From: Maribacter_C sp964554895
GTDB taxonomy: Bacteria > Bacteroidota > Bacteroidia > Flavobacteriales > Flavobacteriaceae
Assembly (NCBI GenBank): GCA_964554895.1
Contig: CAZKQM010000002.1
Span: 1 to 64,000, forward strand
DNA: 64,000 bases
Direction: 5' to 3'
In this document: positions 1 through 7,246 of the stretch, piece by piece
Layout: every line of letters starts with the position of its first letter
How positions within the stretch are numbered: position 1 is the first letter of the stretch
Translations under genes and position numbers: made by a program
The notes under the pieces: model-generated
The model's database searches: none
What the model was told of the DNA's origin: nothing
The model's input: only the letters and a program-made list of their open reading frames with translations

Positions 1-66
1 AATAATAATTTGATTCCTATTTCTAAAGATTTTAAGGAGTTTATAATTTCTGCAATGAATTCTTAA
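1..66 (+). CDS. C-terminal tail of a probable LytTR-type response regulator (partial)
   Basis: An open frame enters from the left edge and stops at TAA 64-66, giving 21 residues. The tail contains IPISKDFKEFI, which resembles the end of a LytTR DNA-binding domain, where an IPxS/R-x-x-F/Y-K pattern is common. This is an inference from very little sequence. The context supports it: a sensor histidine kinase follows on the same strand, and direct repeats with a LytTR-like 21-bp period lie just downstream. A strong hairpin terminator follows 22 bases after the stop. The upstream part lies outside the window, so no receiver domain can be confirmed. Confidence 0.45.
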   Translation, partial: NNNLIPISKDFKEFIISAMNS

Positions 67-88
67 AAAGAAGAAAAACATATAAAAA

Positions 89-124
89 CAAAAAAATAGA
101 TGCTAAAAGCATCTATTTTTTTGT
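89..124 (+). terminator. Rho-independent terminator of the truncated regulator gene
   Basis: A 14-bp perfect stem (AAAAAAATAGATGC with GCATCTATTTTTTT) encloses a short AT loop and runs into a T tract. It sits just after the stop at 66 and separates the truncated gene from the regulatory region that follows. Confidence 0.85.
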
Positions 125-140
125 TTATTTATAATTTTTA

Positions 141-180
141 TCATCCATGAAATGCACATTTCATCGATGAAATGCATGGT
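141..180. repeat. Two tandem 20-bp repeats containing a 16-bp palindrome
   Basis: Positions 141-160 and 161-180 share TCATC, then C or G, then ATGAAATGCA, so the core repeats with an exact 20-bp period (about two helical turns). The junction also forms a perfect palindrome, ATTTCATCGATGAAAT, at 158-173. This looks like a protein binding site between the regulator tail and the kinase gene. The bound protein is unknown. Confidence 0.5.
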
Positions 181-200
181 TTTAATTGAGTTTTTCATTT

Positions 201-230
201 CACAACAAAAATCAGGGGTTACACAACAAA
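201..230. promoter_or_regulatory. Direct repeats CACAACAAA with 21-bp period, candidate LytTR-type site
   Basis: CACAACAAA occurs at 201-209 and again at 222-230, exactly 21 bp apart, with flanking TTT/GTTA similarity. LytTR regulators such as AgrA bind two 9-bp direct repeats on one helix face with about this spacing. Their proximity to a probable LytTR tail and a sensor kinase suggests an autoregulatory or target site. The motif itself does not match the published LytTR consensus closely, so the assignment rests on geometry and context. Confidence 0.45.
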
Positions 231-256
231 CTACAGCCCTTTTAAATTCTAATCAA

Positions 257-264
257 TATTTTTG
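257..264 (+). promoter_or_regulatory. Possible -7 box (TATTTTTG)
   Basis: TATTTTTG matches the Bacteroidota -7 consensus TAnnTTTG. No TTG -33 box lies at the usual distance. A weak -33 would fit a promoter that depends on an activator bound at the direct repeats 27 bp upstream. Transcription would start near 270 and meet the hairpin at 320-350. Confidence 0.3.
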
Positions 265-319
265 ATTTTAGATAGAATTCCCCAAAATTCTTACTTCAAA
301 TTACGAGAACTAAAGTTGC

Positions 320-350
320 AAAGCTGTGTGCGTTATGTACAGCTTTTTTT
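320..350 (+). terminator. Hairpin with T tract, candidate terminator of a short transcript
   Basis: AAAGCTGT (320-327) pairs with ACAGCTTT (339-346) around an 11-base loop and is followed by a run of T. No open reading frame of note ends here on the + strand. The hairpin would therefore terminate a short RNA starting near the -7 box at 257-264, or attenuate transcription into the kinase gene. Confidence 0.5.
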
Positions 351-545
351 ATTGGAATCTATTATAGTGAAGATTTCAACTAAAAAGTATAACGCGCCTA
401 TTTTTAGGTTAGAATGTATTTCAAAATTAAAGTAGAACCAAATAGAAAACGCAAGCGCAACAAGAAAAAACGAATTAATTCGTTTGACTAACAACGAAAA
501 TTTATTCCAAATGGGTTTCATTGGTAAGTACTTTTGTGTGTAATA

Positions 546-2519
546 ATGAATATGAAGAGTCTCCTTAATAAAATTAGTGTTCTTATCCTAGTGTATTTAG
601 CGTCCTTGGGTACGCTAATCGCCCAAGAAGAAAATAACTTAGTTGAAAATTTTTTCGAAGAGTTTCAAAATGAGGCTTCAGCTGAAGATAGATTCAATTA
701 CTTTTTCAATACCCCAAATCCGTATAACCAAAACTCTGCCTATGATTGGCTTGAAGTAGTAAATTTATATTTAAATCACTCGGTTAAAACAAAGGATACT
801 ATAGCAACCATACATTATAACCTTCTTAAGTCTCAAATTCAATTTGATTTAGGAAATTATGACAAAAGTATAGAACTATCAAAAGTTATCTATCTGCAAA
901 AAAATAAATTAGAGTTCGCTTCAAAAAGTATTTTATTAGAATTAATGGATAAAGCTTACGGGGGGCTTGAGCTTTTTGATAAGCAAATTGAGATTAGAAA
1001 AGAGAAGAAAAGAATAGGAATCAATACCAATATTGCTTTTTATGATATTTATTCAAACCTCGGTTTGCATAAAGAAGCAATGGAAGATTATTTTGAAAAT
1101 GAGAAGAAAAAGGTTGATGAACAAAATTATTTTGGTCAAGCCGTTTTTTGGAATAATGTAGGTACCTATTTGCGCCTTGATAAATCATATCCTACAGCCT
1201 TTTCAAATTATAATAAAGCAAGTGCATTTATAAAATTGTTTCAAAGTGATATTCTTATTGAAAAATCAGAATTAGAAGAACTTGATGGTAAAATACTTGC
1301 TGCCATAATTGAGGGTAATATAGGTAAAAGTCATTTAAAACTAAAGAATCCTGAACGTGCTATTCCGTTTTTAGAGCGAAGTATCGATAGTCTAACCATC
1401 TACAATGCCGGAAAGTATTCTACTGAACTAATTGAAAACAAGCTTGAAATCGCCGAGTGCTATTTAAAATTAAATGACTTAGAAAAAACGACTGATTATT
1501 TAATCGGCGCACAACGCCCGCGTAAAATTGAAAATGTCATTAAGCGTAATAGATTAACAGCCTCTTTTTATACAGCAACCAACAATTTAAAAGCTGCCGG
1601 TGAATTTCTTAAAAAAAATGAACGTATATACGATTCTATCAGTGAAAGTAAGGCGAGACTCTATCAAAAACAACTTTCAGCTGTTATTGGGGCAGATAAG
1701 GCCAATGCAGCAAGAATATTAGAAGAACAGCGTGAAGCCATCAAACAATCTAAATTAGAACTTGATGAAAAAGATAAAAATATAAGCTACATTTTCATCT
1801 TTTTAGTCTTTGCACTTTTAGGTATAACCGGCCTGGTATATGCCTATGTTCGCAGTATAAAAAGTCAGCGTTTGATTGAAGATCAAAAACGTATTATTGA
1901 AAATGCTCTTGTTGAAAAAGACTCGCTCTTAAAAGAGATACATCATAGGGTAAAGAATAACCTTCAAATGGTGTCTAGTTTATTGAGCCTACAAACTAAA
2001 AACACGAGGAGCAAGGCTGCCATTGAGGCACTTGAAGAAGGTAAGAGTAGGGTTAAAGCAATGGCTTTAATTCATCAAAAATTATATCAAAATGATGATC
2101 TTTCTGTGATTGAAATGCAAGGGTACATCGAAAGTTTGATTAATAGCGTGCGTTCTGTTTACAAGAAAGGCGGACACAATATTTCAATTACCATTGATGC
2201 CGAAGGGGTTGAACTTGATATTGATCGGGCAATTCCTTTCGGATTGATTTTAAATGAACTAGTTTCAAATTCATTTAAATATGCTTTTCCTGAAAATGAT
2301 GAACATGGTAAAATTTATATCCATATTCGAAAAATAAACGGTCAAGATGGCTTTTTTGAATATACTGACAATGGGGTAGGCTTACCTGAAGATACTAAAG
2401 AAAGAACTAATTCGTCAATGGGTATTCGTTTGATGAATCGTTTGGCAAATCAATTGCAATCAAAATTGAATATTGATAATACCTCTGAAGGCGTACGGTT
2501 TTGGTTTAATTTTAAATAA
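546..2519 (+). CDS. TPR-containing sensor histidine kinase (HisKA_2/HATPase_c)
   Basis: This is a membrane sensor kinase of about 657 residues. A hydrophobic N-terminal signal ending near IAQ is followed by a roughly 380-residue helical TPR-like sensor region, probably periplasmic. One membrane segment follows (FIFLVFALLGITGLVYAYV), then a short coiled linker. The HisKA_2 phosphoacceptor box is KEIHHRVKNNLQ, with the phospho-accepting His near residue 466. The HATPase_c N box is LILNELVSNSFKYAF, and the G box is DNGVGLPED. The frame is open from a TTG at 534, but ATG 546 or 552 is the likelier start. The partner is probably the LytTR-like gene cut off at the left edge. The 3' end converges on the SDR gene with only 3 bases between. 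Confidence 0.9.
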   Translation: MNMKSLLNKISVLILVYLASLGTLIAQEENNLVENFFEEFQNEASAEDRFNYFFNTPNPYNQNSAYDWLEVVNLYLNHSVKTKDTIATIHYNLLKSQIQFDLGNYDKSIELSKVIYLQKNKLEFASKSILLELMDKAYGGLELFDKQIEIRKEKKRIGINTNIAFYDIYSNLGLHKEAMEDYFENEKKKVDEQNYFGQAVFWNNVGTYLRLDKSYPTAFSNYNKASAFIKLFQSDILIEKSELEELDGKILAAIIEGNIGKSHLKLKNPERAIPFLERSIDSLTIYNAGKYSTELIENKLEIAECYLKLNDLEKTTDYLIGAQRPRKIENVIKRNRLTASFYTATNNLKAAGEFLKKNERIYDSISESKARLYQKQLSAVIGADKANAARILEEQREAIKQSKLELDEKDKNISYIFIFLVFALLGITGLVYAYVRSIKSQRLIEDQKRIIENALVEKDSLLKEIHHRVKNNLQMVSSLLSLQTKNTRSKAAIEALEEGKSRVKAMALIHQKLYQNDDLSVIEMQGYIESLINSVRSVYKKGGHNISITIDAEGVELDIDRAIPFGLILNELVSNSFKYAFPENDEHGKIYIHIRKINGQDGFFEYTDNGVGLPEDTKERTNSSMGIRLMNRLANQLQSKLNIDNTSEGVRFWFNFK

Positions 2520-2522
2520 ATC

Positions 2523-3314
2523 TCAGTTAGTTCTGTTGACCACCATGCGGTGTAATAGTTTCGGAAAGAAACGTTTGACATAAACACCCAACACTTCAAA
2601 ACCACCCATATAAGCTTCATATTTTTTACGCTCTATTGCGCGAATCATTTTTTGCGTAAAAACGTCAACTTTTAATCCATTTTGATTTTCAGTATCATGT
2701 TTATTTTGGGCACTGCCATTTGCGGTAAGCGCGTTTTTGTCGACATTGGTTTGCACATAGCCAGGGCAAATTAAACTAACATGAATGCCATCTTTCTCAT
2801 GTTCTTGACGCAGTACATCAAAGAAACCATGTAAGGCATGTTTGGCACCGCAATAACCCGATCTGTGCGGGCCACCAAATTTTCCCATCAAACTTGTAAC
2901 GGTAACAAAGTGTCCGTTTTTATTTGAAATGAAATGCGGTAAGATTGCTTTAGTTAAGGCAAGGGTACCTATATAGTTAACATCAATTAATTTTTGATAA
3001 ACACTGAGTTGGGTTTCAATTATTTTTGAACGTTGGCTAAGTCCCGCATTATTAATGAGCATATCAATTTTTCCAAAAGAGTTGATAGCCTGCTGCACTA
3101 ACGCATTCATAGTATCGGTTTTTTGTAAATCAAGGGGTATAATTTTAATATTTTCTTTATGACTACAATGTGATTGAACCTTAAGTAGTTCTTTCTCTCT
3201 TCTTGAAGATAGTATCAATTTACAGTTTTGTTTATCAAGTGCGTATGCAAGTGCTTCGCCTATTCCTGATGAAGCACCCGTAATCCAAACTGTCTTACCG
3301 TCAATCTTGCTCAT
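2523..3314 (-). CDS. SDR family NAD(P)-dependent oxidoreductase
   Basis: A 263-residue short-chain dehydrogenase. It has the TGASSGIG cofactor loop (12-19), NNAG (88-91), a catalytic Ser at 141 in VTVTSLMG, and the YxxxK pair Y154/K158 in SGYCGAK. The length is typical of classical SDRs, and the C terminus is basic and hydrophobic, as in the DhrS7B/YqjQ-like members. The substrate cannot be deduced. It is divergent from menC with a 46-bp gap. A ketoreductase role in lipid metabolism (for instance reducing a 3-keto sphingoid or capnine precursor) is possible but unsupported here. Confidence 0.88.
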   Translation of the reverse strand: MSKIDGKTVWITGASSGIGEALAYALDKQNCKLILSSRREKELLKVQSHCSHKENIKIIPLDLQKTDTMNALVQQAINSFGKIDMLINNAGLSQRSKIIETQLSVYQKLIDVNYIGTLALTKAILPHFISNKNGHFVTVTSLMGKFGGPHRSGYCGAKHALHGFFDVLRQEHEKDGIHVSLICPGYVQTNVDKNALTANGSAQNKHDTENQNGLKVDVFTQKMIRAIERKKYEAYMGGFEVLGVYVKRFFPKLLHRMVVNRTN

Positions 3315-3360
3315 TACTTTTAGTTTTAGATGAAAATATAGGTATTTTTGAACACAACTG

Positions 3361-4413
3361 ATGAAAGCAAGCTATAAAAAATACATTCTCAATTTCAAGC
3401 GACCAAGTGGCACATCACGTGGGGTATTGCATACCAAAGAAACTTGGTTTTTAATTCTTGAAGAGAACAAAAAATTAGGTTTTGGCGAATGCGGAATATT
3501 AAGAGGGTTAAGTATTGATGATCGCTCTGATTATGAGAATAAATTGCAATGGGTTTGCGAAAATATTCATTTGGGTAAACATGTTTTGTATCAAAAATTA
3601 GAAGCATATCCGAGCATTCAATTTGGTGTTGAACAGGCTTTTTTATCATTTAATGCAGCTCATCCTTTTGAGCTTTTTTCATCAGATTTTATCAGTAAGC
3701 AAAAACCTATACCAATCAATGGTTTAGTCTGGATGGGCGATGAAGCTTTTATGAAAGAACAAATTCAACAAAAAATTGCAGAAGGTTTTCAATGTATCAA
3801 AATGAAAATTGGGGCTATTGATTTTGATCAAGAGATATCCCTTTTAAAATCGATTAGAAAACACTTTCAAAAAGATGTTATCGAGCTCCGGGTTGATGCT
3901 AACGGTGCATTCGCGATTCATGATGCTGAAAAAAAACTAAATATTTTAGCCCATCTTGATATTCATTCCATAGAACAACCTATTCGACAAGGGCAAATTA
4001 CTGAAATGGCGAAACTTTGCAGCCAAACTCCCTTACCAATTGCCTTAGATGAAGAACTAATTGGCATTTTTGACAAAAACGAAAAAGAAAAGCTCTTGCA
4101 GAATATAAAGCCTCAATTCATCATTCTAAAACCAAGTTTAATTGGGGGCTTCAAAGGCAGTTTAGAATGGATTCAGTTAGCTGAAGAGTTGAATATTGGT
4201 TGGTGGGTAACCAGCGCCCTTGAAAGTAATATTGGCTTAAATGCGATTGCACAATGGACGAATACTTTAAATAATAAGCTACCACAGGGCCTAGGAACAG
4301 GAAGTCTATACACCAATAATTTCTATTGCCCTTTGACCGTTGCCAAAGGAACATTATATTACGATCAAAACAAGAATTGGAAACCCAACTTAATTAAAGA
4401 ATTATGTATATAG
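3361..4413 (+). CDS. menC: o-succinylbenzoate synthase
   Basis: Enolase-superfamily enzyme of 350 residues that dehydrates SHCHC to o-succinylbenzoate in menaquinone synthesis. The active-site pattern is complete: K147-x-K149 in IKMKIG, metal ligands D179 (RVDANG), E205 (SIEQP) and D230 (ALDEE), and K257 (ILKPSL). The pathway assignment is strengthened by menE two genes downstream. The reading frame overlaps the next gene by 10 bases, which indicates one transcription unit. Sequence alone cannot exclude a related dipeptide epimerase, but the context favours MenC. Confidence 0.9.
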   Translation: MKASYKKYILNFKRPSGTSRGVLHTKETWFLILEENKKLGFGECGILRGLSIDDRSDYENKLQWVCENIHLGKHVLYQKLEAYPSIQFGVEQAFLSFNAAHPFELFSSDFISKQKPIPINGLVWMGDEAFMKEQIQQKIAEGFQCIKMKIGAIDFDQEISLLKSIRKHFQKDVIELRVDANGAFAIHDAEKKLNILAHLDIHSIEQPIRQGQITEMAKLCSQTPLPIALDEELIGIFDKNEKEKLLQNIKPQFIILKPSLIGGFKGSLEWIQLAEELNIGWWVTSALESNIGLNAIAQWTNTLNNKLPQGLGTGSLYTNNFYCPLTVAKGTLYYDQNKNWKPNLIKELCI

Positions 4414-5393
4414 AGCAGGCCTACAAAGGACTAAGCGACTCTTGGCGCTATATTTTAGGTATAATCGCGGTATTTATTTTTTGGAATTTTATTGGTGGTA
4501 TTCCGCTAATCGCAGCACTTATAATTAAATCAGGTTCTTTTGAAGCTATCGGTAATGGCGAGATAGGAGGTATGGCAGAAATTTTGGGTTCAAACAGCTT
4601 TTTATTTTACATGCTACTGACATTTGTAATTGGTTTAATTGGTTTGTTAGCTTGGACAACGCTGCTTCACAAGCAACCCCTTTTAGAGTTAACCACTTCT
4701 CGTAAAAAGGTGGATTGGAACCGCATCATATTTGCATTTGTTGTTTGGGGGGTTATATCAACAACCTTTGTTTTGATTGATATACAAATGAGTCCTGATA
4801 ACTACGTGTTCAATTTTAAGTTTGAACCTTTTTTAATCTTAGCATTGATTGCTATTATAATGATACCACTTCAAACAAGTTTTGAAGAGTATTTTTTTAG
4901 AGGATATATGATGCAGGGTTTAGGTTTAATGGCTAAAAACCGTTGGGTTCCGCTAATCATTACTTCAGTAATTTTTGGTGGAATGCACCTTTTTAATCCA
5001 GAGGTAGAAAAATTAGGTTATGGCATCATGGTTTTTTACATAGGCACCGGATTATTTTTAGGAATTTTGACTTTGATGGATGAAGGACTAGAATTGGCTC
5101 TAGGTTTTCACGCAGCCAATAATTTGTTTACCGCACTTTTAGTAACTGCAGAATGGACGGCCTTTCAAACGCATTCAATCTATAAAGATGTTTCTGAACC
5201 TATTTTGGGGTGGGATGTTTTAGTGCCTGTACTGGTAATTTATCCTATTATTTTATTTGTCTTTGGTAAAAAATATAAATGGACAAACTGGGCAGAACGC
5301 CTTGCAGGAGAAGTAAAACAGCCCAATTCTGAATTTGATGAATTTATTAAAAGTGACTCAAGTAGTGGTGACGAAAACCATTCTTTAAATTAA
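4404..5393 (+). CDS. CPBP family intramembrane glutamic endopeptidase
   Basis: A 329-residue polytopic membrane protein of the CPBP/ABI (Rce1-like) family. The diagnostic motifs are EExxxR (E161, E162, R166 in SFEEYFFRG), FxxxH (H195 in FGGMHLFN) and H236 in GFHAANN. About seven or eight hydrophobic segments are visible, and the C-terminal tail is soluble and acidic. It overlaps menC by 10 bases and ends 6 bases before menE, so it is translated as part of the men operon. Its substrate is unknown. Confidence 0.88.
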   Translation: MYIEQAYKGLSDSWRYILGIIAVFIFWNFIGGIPLIAALIIKSGSFEAIGNGEIGGMAEILGSNSFLFYMLLTFVIGLIGLLAWTTLLHKQPLLELTTSRKKVDWNRIIFAFVVWGVISTTFVLIDIQMSPDNYVFNFKFEPFLILALIAIIMIPLQTSFEEYFFRGYMMQGLGLMAKNRWVPLIITSVIFGGMHLFNPEVEKLGYGIMVFYIGTGLFLGILTLMDEGLELALGFHAANNLFTALLVTAEWTAFQTHSIYKDVSEPILGWDVLVPVLVIYPIILFVFGKKYKWTNWAERLAGEVKQPNSEFDEFIKSDSSSGDENHSLN

Positions 5394-5399
5394 ATTTTG

Positions 5400-6491
5400 A
5401 TGACGAAAAATGATGGGTACATCCATCCAGATTTTAAGCTGAACGGAAAAACATATTCCCCATCAGAAATTAGAACATTTGCATCAACTACTTTAAAAAC
5501 AAGATTTCCTTTTGAAAAAGACCTAGGCGAATTTTTATTACAATGGTTTAGCCCAGCTAATGAAATAGAAGTACAGACATCAGGCTCAACAGGTGTGCCC
5601 AAGATCATAAAACTTCAGAAATCGCAAATGGCCAATTCGGCCAAAGCCACAGCTTCCTGTTTTAATTTACCCTCAAAAACAAGAGCATTACTTTGTTTGC
5701 CCGCCAAATATATTGCTGGTAAAATGATGTTGGTAAGAGCCATGCTCTTGGGTTGGCATTTAGATTATGTTGTGCCAAGTTCAAGTCCGTTAGATTCTAG
5801 TTCAAAAACGTATGATTTTTCAGCCATGGTGCCCTTACAACTTGAAAATTCACTAGAACATATTGAAAGAATAAAAACCCTACTTGTTGGTGGGGCTCAG
5901 GTATCAATTACTTTGAAAGAAAAGCTAAAAGAATTAAGCACATCAATATTTGAAACCTACGGCATGACAGAAACATGTACCCATGTTGCGGCTAGACCAA
6001 TAAACAAATTTAAAGCTTCCATCTCATCGAACGGAGTCGAGATGCCCTTTTTAGCTTTACCTAAAGTTAAATTTACCATTGATAACCGAGAATGTCTCAT
6101 TATTTCTGCCCCGAAAGTAGCCGATGGTTTAGTCGTGACCAATGATATCATAAAACTCAATTCAGATACTGAATTTGAATGGTTGGGGCGTTTTGATAAT
6201 GTTATCAATTCTGGGGGTGTGAAATTGATTCCTGAGCAAATCGAGAAAAAATTAAAAGAAGCAATTGAAGAGCCTTTTTTTGTGGCCGGAATTCCTGATG
6301 AGCAATTGGGTCAAAAATTGGTAGTAGTAGTTGAAGGCAATAATGTAGAAGAGGATCTTAGAAAAAGCCTGAAGGTTTTGACTCATTTGACTAACTATGA
6401 GCGTCCCAAAAATATTTATGAGTTAGCTGCTTTTGTTTATACTGAAACGGGTAAAATTAAGCGCTCAGAAACCCTAGCCTTGTTGCCATAG
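5400..6491 (+). CDS. menE: o-succinylbenzoate-CoA ligase (AMP-binding)
   Basis: ANL-superfamily ligase of 363 residues, short for the family. It would activate o-succinylbenzoate to its CoA thioester in menaquinone synthesis. It has the P-loop TSGSTGVPK near residues 60-68, the TYGMTE adenylate motif, the hinge LGRFDNVINSGG, and the C-terminal catalytic Lys region ETGKIKRSE. The frame is open from TTG 5397, but ATG 5400 directly follows and is preferred. Together with menC it marks this as a menaquinone block. The other men genes are not in the window. Confidence 0.88.
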   Translation: MTKNDGYIHPDFKLNGKTYSPSEIRTFASTTLKTRFPFEKDLGEFLLQWFSPANEIEVQTSGSTGVPKIIKLQKSQMANSAKATASCFNLPSKTRALLCLPAKYIAGKMMLVRAMLLGWHLDYVVPSSSPLDSSSKTYDFSAMVPLQLENSLEHIERIKTLLVGGAQVSITLKEKLKELSTSIFETYGMTETCTHVAARPINKFKASISSNGVEMPFLALPKVKFTIDNRECLIISAPKVADGLVVTNDIIKLNSDTEFEWLGRFDNVINSGGVKLIPEQIEKKLKEAIEEPFFVAGIPDEQLGQKLVVVVEGNNVEEDLRKSLKVLTHLTNYERPKNIYELAAFVYTETGKIKRSETLALLP

Positions 6492-6588
6492 TATCTTTCC
6501 CTCAGTGAAAAGCTTGTTTCACTCACTTTACATTTTTTAAGATTGACATATCAGGTAGGTTTACACTGAATTTAAAATCAATCTATAT

Positions 6589-7236
6589 ATGAAACAATCC
6601 ATTTTAATACTCGCTAGTATACTCATCACTTTTTCTGGTTTCGGTCAAACAGAAATTACTAAAGATTCTTTGTCAAATAATCAGAAGAAAGCTGAAAGTG
6701 TTGTCATAAGATGTGGTTCTTCAATTACAAATTACAAAGGGCCACTTTATATAATTGATGGCGTTCCTTTTTCACATTCTGACTCTACAAATATTTGGAG
6801 AGTTGGTCGGTTCAGAGAATTAGACCCCAACAATATAGTATCGATAGAAGTTCTTCAAGGACTTGATGCAGTGGCGCTTTTCGGAAGCCAAGGTAAAAAT
6901 GGAGTAGTATTAATTACAACCCAAGATGGACGAGCAACCCAAACTGTTATACCAAAAAACTACGCATTTAAGGTATATCAAATACCCAATGAAAATTGGA
7001 CCACACAACAGGAGATGTATAATGCTATTTCAGCCAAAGTTCCGAGTGTACAAATTGAACAAGCAACCAATAATTCAACGCCTAATATAAGTATGCGTGG
7101 CGATGATACTACCATTGTTATTGTTGATGGTGTTAGATATGATGCCTCTATTTTAAATACCTTAAACCCGCAAAATATAGAATCTGTAAAAGTTTCGAAT
7201 TTTCCGGGTGCGCAAAACTTTTTTATTAATCAATAA
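6589..7236 (+). CDS. Small exported protein with two TonB plug-like segments
   Basis: A 215-residue protein with a signal peptide ending near FSGFGQ. It carries two segments that look like the end of a SusC-type plug domain. The first has YIIDGVPF, then IVSIEVLQGLDAVALFG and KNGVVLITT. The second has IVIVDGVRY followed by NIESVKV. There is no beta-barrel, so it cannot be a transporter. It ends 10 bases before a second plug-containing gene and is probably cotranscribed with it. A short inverted repeat (AGTGAAA/TTTCACT, 6504-6523) precedes it. Function unknown. Confidence 0.75.
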   Translation: MKQSILILASILITFSGFGQTEITKDSLSNNQKKAESVVIRCGSSITNYKGPLYIIDGVPFSHSDSTNIWRVGRFRELDPNNIVSIEVLQGLDAVALFGSQGKNGVVLITTQDGRATQTVIPKNYAFKVYQIPNENWTTQQEMYNAISAKVPSVQIEQATNNSTPNISMRGDDTTIVIVDGVRYDASILNTLNPQNIESVKVSNFPGAQNFFINQ

Positions 7237-7246
7237 ATACACAACC

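Noticed and set aside
333..521. A 62-codon minus-strand frame with hydrophobic character, divergent from the sensor kinase
   Set aside because: AT-rich DNA gives Phe/Ile/Leu-rich frames by chance. It has no recognisable family, no clear promoter, and the hairpin at 320-350 is not a terminator for that strand.
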